A stretch of DNA of 64,000 nucleotides from Apus apus. Lineage: Eukaryota; Chordata; Aves; Apodiformes; Apodidae. Shown here piece after piece: positions 57,060 to 64,000 of the stretch. Position numbers and translations under genes: made by a program. Location of the stretch: contig NC_067312.1 of assembly GCF_020740795.1 (NCBI RefSeq), forward strand, positions 70,204,905 to 70,268,904, read 5' to 3'. Each line of letters begins with the position of its first letter. The first letter of the stretch is position 1. Below the pieces are notes generated by a model. The model searched no databases, was not told where the DNA came from, and saw nothing but the letters and a program-made list of their open reading frames with translations.

Positions 57060-58853
57060 GTGCCGAGACAGCTTTTTCATACACTTCAAATTTGTACTGG
57101 ATGCCATTCTCTTCTTGGATATCAGCAGGGACACCTGGGTATCTGGAGAGAAGGGAGAAGAAAAAGCAAAGACAAGTAAATAAAAATATCAATATGAGTC
57201 ACCTGCAATCTATCCCATCAATTAGAAAAGAGAGTTGTTTGAAAAAGGAGATGAAAATACCATCCTTACCAAAGGTATACCAAGCACAAACTACTTTTAG
57301 AAATCATTAGAAACTACTATCAGCAACTTGTACACAAATCTTTTTAAATCAAGAAAGCATACTCTGATGTAAAAAAATCCACCACCCTTATGGCTTCATA
57401 CAAAAAAACCTTCAACATTTTTATTAAACCCTCCAACACTTTATTTAATATGTCTGCACAGGCAGAATAGATTCAGAACACATTTAGGTTTTGTTGCTTT
57501 GCTTTTCCTCAGATGGATGAGAAAAATGCTAAGGTAAAAGTTTCTCACAAGTCTACAACAGCTTCTTAAAGCAGCTGGCTCCTACCACGCAAAATGTTCC
57601 TCTGTATTCCAGATTTACTTAAACACTTTTTATTAATAGACACTTAAACCAAATCTGTTTGGCGCCATTTTGCCTTTTATTTGCTAGGTTTCATTCTACC
57701 AGATTTCCACTTTGGTGAGGGAATTACCTACTATTTTTTAAATTCATGCTTTAAGGCCAAATTCTGATTGCAGGACACTGGCCAAAACCAATCCATACCT
57801 GAGGAACAGCCAGGATGGAGAAAGGGGAGCTCTAGGTCAGACGTGAGGTGGGCTCATCAGATGGCACAAAGCACTTCAGAACATGTTAGAACTGAAAAAG
57901 GTGACTTCTACTTCCCAGCCACCTTGTTTGTCTCTCCTGCATCCTTCTGCCTTGCCTCTAGCTTTTCTCCCCCACTGCAGTGCTAATCCATTCCTGTGCC
58001 CCATTGCAGGGAGCTTGACTTGCCATGCTTTTTGTTTCTTCCACTGCTGGTCTGTTACCAGCTGGGAACCAAAACGAGAGTAGCAAGAAGAGGAGGATGT
58101 CCTCTCCTTGCTGGTTCTTGAGGCAGACATTTGAATCTTTGCCACCTTTCTACTGCCTGTTGGATGTAATCATCTCGGAGAGGACATGAAAGTAGGACAT
58201 GGAATATGGCAAGGATAACATAAAAGAAACAAGAGTGAATGGCAGAAACGTACAGTTTAATAGTTGTTCATCCTAAATTTGTTAGTAAGAAGTAATTTTC
58301 TCAAGAGAAAGGAATAACCTTACAAATCTACAAAAGCTCAACCATCCCTGCTCAAACGCATTAATTGACCTTTGGCAATTTATCAGACATCTAGAGGCTA
58401 AATACCATTGACTAACAACACACCGAGTTATAAAGGTTAGTAAATATTTGAGTAATTCTAAAGTGAGAAACAGTAAGAAAGTTACTTTTCAAGCAAACCA
58501 ACAACAGGAATTGTTTACTGCAAAGATTATGGAAGGCTGAAGAACACAAGTTCCAACAACCCCTCTGTGCTGAGGTGCAATTCCAGGTTCTAAGTAAAAT
58601 ACGACTGAGGAAAAATACAGGGAAAAGCACCCCCAACTCAAACCAGAACGTGGCTTTAACAGGGCCCATCCACATCCAAATTAGATTGTTAAAATCTTCC
58701 ATCTGAACACAAGACTAGTATGCATCTTGATACTCACTCAGTGAGAAGTTTGTAGTCATTGTAGTCAATTTCTGGAAAAAATGTGTCACTTTCAAACTCC
58801 TGCAAAATTCTTGTCACAAACAATCGATGGTTAATTGGCTTCTCCATTGCTGC
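57055..58853 (-). CDS. DHFR: DHFR, last two coding exons (5 and 6)
   Basis: Exon 5 is 58853-58738 (116 bases, the size of the human exon). Exon 6 is 57142-57055, ending in TAA. Together they give the last 67 residues. Dihydrofolate reductase reduces dihydrofolate to tetrahydrofolate with NADPH for thymidylate, purine and methionine synthesis; it is cytosolic. Exon 5 gives [20 protein letters not shown] then [19 protein letters not shown]. Exon 6 gives [20 protein letters not shown] then YEKAVSAQ. The junction splits the Glu codon (GA|A), with donor GTGAGT and acceptor CTCCAG. The four-residue tail after YEK differs from mammals but fits birds. Catalytic and folate-binding residues are in exons 1-4, beyond the right edge. 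The gene order ANKRD34B-DHFR, with both on minus, matches human 5q14. Confidence 0.95.
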
Positions 58854-59067
58854 CTTTAAAAACAACAGAAACAATTGAGTTGTTCCCTGTAAAACAGGTC
58901 AACCATGCATGAAGTAGTGTTGCTTATTAAAATTTTTAATATTTTTGGTTTATAACACTGAAGCCTGTAAGACAATTCAATGTACACATTCTTATTTGGA
59001 ACACTAGCTTTCTTTGCCAACTCTCCAAATTCTTGTTCTGCCTGCACCAGCCATCACCATGGCAGCG

Positions 59068-59185
59068 TTCACAGAATCACAGAAGTCTTCTGGTTGGAGA
59101 AGACATTTAAGATCATTGAGTCCAATCACACCCCCTCTGATTGCATCTTTGCCAGCTGCCCAAGCACCAGTGGCTACTGGACAAT
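59068..59185 (-). mobile_element. old CR1 LINE 3' end
   Basis: TTCACAGAATCACAGAAGTC, then TTGGAGAAGACATTTAAGAT and CATTGAGTCCAATC: the reverse complement of a diverged CR1 terminus of an older subtype. Confidence 0.8.
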
Positions 59186-62100
59186 GTAATCAGCTGAAAG
59201 GTAATTGCCAGTTATCTTAGCCTATTCTCTACTTGCAGGCTGCATTCCAAAAATGCTACCTAAAACTGAAACTGGAGTTACTATTTTTTTTTAACAGGGT
59301 TTAAGCAAAGCAGTGAAAATTGAACTATACATCTTCTCTTTTGGACTGGGACCAACAGCTCTTTCTAAAGGGACAATTTAATCTTGTGCCAGTCCCACCT
59401 GGTAAGTGGCAGCAACACCTGCTCATAGAGCCTGGGGCATCTGACAGAAATTAAGAAAAAAATCAGTAGTCCTGTGAGAAGAAACAAGCAATATGGTCTA
59501 GTCTCAACAAGCAATTTTTGAATCACATGTCCTTGAAAAAAAGGAAGCCTTAAGTGGTGAGAGAGGCTCACATCTCAACAGAATTTTTTCCAGCATTTAA
59601 TTAATATGACTGCTAAGGATTTATAATGTATCTTTACTCTGCATTAGTTTTCAGTTCCAGTGAACAAATTATCTACCAGTTCAACTTCAAAGTTTGATCT
59701 CTGGATTATTCAAAGTGCATTTCAATGTGTAATAGGTACCAAAATACCATATATATGGCTATATAATCACAACAATGGACACTTCCAAGCTCCCTGGTTG
59801 AAAAAAATTATGAAGAGACCCATTAGGTGAGTTCCTCACTAGTAAATTCACACAAAATTGAAGGTAAAAATTAGTTTGTCTCCAGTCTGGAAAGTCACCT
59901 CTTCCAGACATTCTCAGCATTAAAATAACCTATTAACAGCTATACTGGTGCCTGGTTGTATTTTTAAAAAGCTTACAGCTGTCTCTCCCTTTCCCAGTTT
60001 TAAACTGGCAACGACCAAAGCTCTTTGGTAAAGGTGATTCACCATGCAGCCTGCTATTTAGGTACTACTTTGACAAGTACAGAAGCCAAGTGATAGCAAA
60101 TTTAATGCAATGAAATTAATTGGTATTATTGCTCAGAAGTTAATTTCTAGAAAGCTGCTCTTTCGTTAGAAAATGGCTTAAAATGGAAGGGATAAGACAC
60201 AGCACAGCAGCATCCAAAGCTCTAAACTGATGCTCATCTGGTTTGTATAGAAATACCACATTTTTCTTTCTTTAAATAGGGGTGGGAGGTAAAAGGAGAA
60301 ACACCTGCAGAATGACAGAAGAATAATAATCTGCATCACAAATAAAAACATGCTGTATTCTGTAAACAGAGCTACTTTTGCTTTGTTGTAGAGGAATAAA
60401 TCAACTTCCTATCCAGCTTTATGGGAATTCAGCTTCAGCAAGAACTTTGTACCATCAAGGCAGGTCAGGGAAGAGGGTACAGAGTGACTGATGACAGATA
60501 CTGCAATGAAAGCTGAACTTAGTGTTAAGGTGACCAGAGGGTGACCTCCACTGTAGATAAACAGTTGCATTAGTTGAATGAACCAACCATCTGTGTAATT
60601 GTTTGTCCCCAGGTTAATAAAAAAAAGTGCAAAAGCTTCCCAAGTTAGCCAGACCAGCCCTGGGTGGGTTCTGTGTGCGTTCCTGGCCCCTGAAAAGTAA
60701 ACAACAAACACAAAGAACTTGGAGAAGAACAACAGGCTCGAGCTGGTTTCAACCCACATGTTCCTTCTCATCAGCCTGGAATGCCCAGCAACATGGCAGC
60801 AAGCAATGAGCAAGGAGAAACACATTTGTGAAGGGATTCTGCTTTGTATGTCAGGGACTCTGCTCTTTCCAGTGCAATTTTCACTTGTATGAGATTTAAG
60901 TACATAGCTGAATCATGTAATGGTCTAGTATCCTGGCCTTGGCCTGTTCCTGTGGCCCCATCCAGTCATCCCAGGGCTATGTCTGACTCTGGTTACTTCC
61001 ATGGGGCCCGATCCTGCCCTGTGGACCTGTCTCATCACCATGAGCCCTGGCTAGTGAGGCCCATGTAAGTCAGGTTGTTGTGCCTGGGCTCCAGCTCCTG
61101 TCCCTTTGGGAGCAGCTGGTCCTCCATGTGCCCTGACAGTAACTTCATTGAACTTCAGATAAATTACTTTGTTTGTATCAAGCATTGCCACCTGGAGTCT
61201 CTAAAGCAACCTCTTGGGAGAGGAATGGACTCTGCCACTACTGCTACAGACCTGGCAGTATGGGAAGGAGCTTTGTCACAACTCTGGCATTTGCATAAGG
61301 ATAAAGCTAGTTTCTTACTAACATTCAATTCACTCTTGCCCTGTCCAGCCCAGTTCATCAGTCCAACATGACTTTGTTTTAATGTAACATATACATAAGC
61401 TGAAGGTATAGTCTTGAATATTTAAACAGAATGTGCAGTAATTAAATACATTTCTAGTAATCAGGCAATACTGTGGGAAGCTAGCACAATATTCAACAGA
61501 CAGACCATTTTCAATGAGTAGATCAGTTCTGCCTTTTTTGGTTTTGTGTATTTGGTAAATGTCAGGATAACGTATCTGGTGTAAAAGACAGATAGTAAGA
61601 GGGTTCTTGTTGGGAGGAATTGTACCAGGGCAAGAGGAGGAGAATTTAAAAACAAAATTATGATGTCTCTAAGCTCATGCTTCTGTAAATTTGAAGAATC
61701 TGCATCCTTACTCCACAGCCATTATGCTCCCCTTAACTCCATTGCCACACTGGGTGTCAAAGTCATTCTTATTTTAATTTACTGTGTTTTTCCCTCATAA
61801 TCCCCTCAGTGATCCTAGGACCTGCACTGGTTTCCCTTGGCAGTTTACATACTTGTTTGCTCTCCACACAGGCACCTCATCTTGTGTTGCTACTGAACCT
61901 CTAAAGAAATTACAGTCTGATGCAGCAGGGAAAAACAAATTTTGGTTCAAGTGAAAGCACAGCCTATTAAAACTGTGGCTCTTGACCTGTCAGAAACACC
62001 AGAACCACTGCTCAAGCAGAGATGATTTTCCACAAGAGAGGGAGGACAGGAGACCTGAGGTGTCAGGATCCCTCCTGTTGTCCCAGGTATGTCAACCCCG

Positions 62101-63026
62101 TATGTGAACCAGAATCCTTTATTACTTACATATCTCTTCATAACCCTGTGAAAAGATTTCAGCATACCCTGACTTTTTGCTGACTTCCACAAAACACTCA
62201 GCAAGCCTGCCTCTGAAGCATAAAGCAAAAAGGAGATGATGTAAGGATCATCTTCCCCATCATCTCCAGCTGCACTGGACTGACAGCCAATACAAGATTA
62301 GATTACGTCTGCATGTGCAGGACCATTGCCTTAAGTTAGTTTCCCGTTGTAGAACGCAGGTTAAAGCAGCCCTAAGTCTCTGCAACAAGGAACAGCTGTG
62401 CATTACAAGTAATTTTCAGAAGTACTATACAGAAAATTAATCTTTTATACATCTCATCACAAAACCACTGTCAACTAGTGGGCATAGCAACCAGTTGCTG
62501 TAGAAGAGACCCATTATTTCTAGTGATGTAAAGATTCACAGGGTTGAAAACACAGACATATTGCTTCTGCTTTCTTACCAATTGCAGAAAATAAGGAAAA
62601 CAGCCAAAATAACTGTGTGAGGCATTTATTTTTAAGGGTCCTTGTACTGCTGGACAACATTGCCAATCCAAACAAAATATGAGACTATTACAAAAGAGAA
62701 CATTTCAAAATAAACACTCTATTTGCATTTTGTTTTTCAACCCTTAAAATGTATTGGATCTTACAGGCAACCTGCATTTTGATGCCACGAGAGTATTTTA
62801 ATACCTATTTTTTACATTTAAGAAATCTTACAGCTGAAGATCTCACAAAGTTCTAGTTCTTACCTTGGTAAACGGACTTGCTTAAGTTGAACTTTGGCTA
62901 TTAGGAGAGTTGTGATGATTTACAGGAGAATCAACACCTCTAGAAATCCTTCCTTCCCACACTGCTAGGGCCCAGCTTAGCCAGGAAGGGAACAGCCCTT
63001 TCTTCCCAAGCCACCAAGGCTCAGCC

Positions 63027-63215
63027 TAGTTGAACACCTCCAGGGATGGAGACCCCACAAAACCTCTGGGCAGCCTGTTCCAGTGTCTCACCACACTTAC
63101 ACTGAAGAGTTTATGCCTGATCTCTAACCTAAATCTCTCTTCTTTCAGCTTAAAACCATTACCCCTCATCTTCTCACTGCAAGCCCCTGTAAAAAGCAAG
63201 ACAAATATTCTACAA
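63027..63215 (-). mobile_element. CR1 LINE 3' fragment, internal end
   Basis: CACCTCCAGGGATGGAGACC, GGCAGCCTGTTCCAGTGTCT, CATTACCCCTCATCTTCTCA: the minus-oriented CR1 tail. The extreme 3' terminus is absent or too diverged to see. Confidence 0.88.
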
Positions 63216-64000
63216 GCCTTACCAAAAAACTTGCCCATTTTGTCCTTGCAGATACAGATACACCTTAGCCACTAGATTTTTCTAAGTGTTAGTCTTAAGG
63301 GAGGGTCTTCTAAATCTTTTCCTCTGTAATCTCTGCAAGCATACTTGAAAAAGAACTTTAAAAGCAACCTTTCATAGCTGCATGATTTATGTCTGCAACT
63401 GACTCATATATTAACCTTTTTTAGTCATTTTTTTTCCCAGAGGAATGTTAAATCAATATGTTTGTTCACAAGAACAAGCACACACAAAAACCTTGTTTAG
63501 GAATAATAGCAATATTACACCTTTCTTTCCACATAACAAATCCTCTGAGTTTCTTTTGAAGACTACTGGAAAGGCTGGATATATCATTCTCAAGTCTGTG
63601 AAAGTTTGAGGATGCTAAATTGAAGAAAATTATTAAACTTTTAAACAAAATTATTTATTAATCCACTGGCTTAATATTGTAGTTCTGATTCCTCTAATTT
63701 TATTAATAACTAGTTAAGAACAAGAAGGATTGGCCATCAGTGGTATGACTACAATAGTCATGGGTATATTTTTACAAAATACAAATCTCTATGGGATGAC
63801 AGTGCTGCCAGCTGTAATGCTGTGACCCTGCCACTTTTATGTAAAAGAGATAGGAGGGAATTGCACAGAGTGCTTAAACCCTTACTCAAAAAACACCCAG
63901 AAGTTCATAGAAATACAGGAAAATTTCTTCCCATTCCCATCTTTTAGTTCAGCTACATAAATACATATGGGAAAATTCTCCTGGAAGGAAGGATTCTGAA

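Larger units (their letters stand above)
58854..64000 (-). other. DHFR intron 4 (partial)
   Basis: The intron upstream of exon 5 begins here. I searched the minus strand for the exon 4 end encoding VWIVGG..VYK and did not find it, so the intron is at least 5.1 kb long. It holds two decayed CR1 ends and no supported gene. Confidence 0.6.

Noticed and set aside
60409-60825. 138-codon minus-strand frame with hydrophobic stretches
   Set aside because: No recognised family; position inside DHFR intron 4; hydrophobicity fits translation of A/T-rich DNA.

Overview
The window is vertebrate nuclear DNA, and almost certainly from a bird. It has multi-exon genes with GT-AG introns and many truncated CR1 LINE copies whose 3' ends carry short ATTCTRTGA-type repeats. 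Its gene order is the one flanking DHFR on human 5q14: ZFYVE16 - FAM151B - ANKRD34B - DHFR. In chicken this block lies on chromosome Z, so a Z-linked origin is likely, but that is inference. I cannot name the species.

Layout. 1-12.4 kb: the last 12 coding exons of ZFYVE16 (endofin) on +, with the 3' UTR after 11,226. 12.5-12.95 kb: a possible old LTR-like repeat. 12.97-13.85 kb: a GC-rich minisatellite ending 7 bases before the FAM151B start codon. 13.86-22.64 kb: complete FAM151B on + (6 coding exons, 271 aa), whose introns hold a second minisatellite (14.3-14.7 kb), a long CTTT tract (16.7-17.0 kb) and a CR1 copy close to exon 4. 23-34 kb: a gene-poor stretch with one probable ERV/LTR-type repeat and a CR1 end. 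34.18-35.73 kb: the intronless ANKRD34B coding region on -. Its probable 5' non-coding exon lies in a CpG island at 41.4-42.4 kb. 42.4-43.2 kb: CACACCCC-rich simple repeat. 44-52 kb: CR1 copies plus a small single-exon RING-finger open frame resembling the TOPORS-like family, probably a broken copy. 57.05-58.85 kb: the last two coding exons of DHFR on -. The rest, to 64 kb, looks like DHFR intron with decayed CR1.

The four genes do not form a pathway: endosomal FYVE scaffold (ZFYVE16), menorin/DUF2181 family protein (FAM151B), ankyrin-repeat protein (ANKRD34B) and folate metabolism (DHFR). They are simply conserved neighbours.

I did not find a convincing undescribed system. The observations most worth checking are: the minisatellite at the FAM151B start, which is open in all six frames; the three tandem copies of the FAM151B exon 1 splice donor; and the RING-finger open frame at 47.4-47.7 kb.
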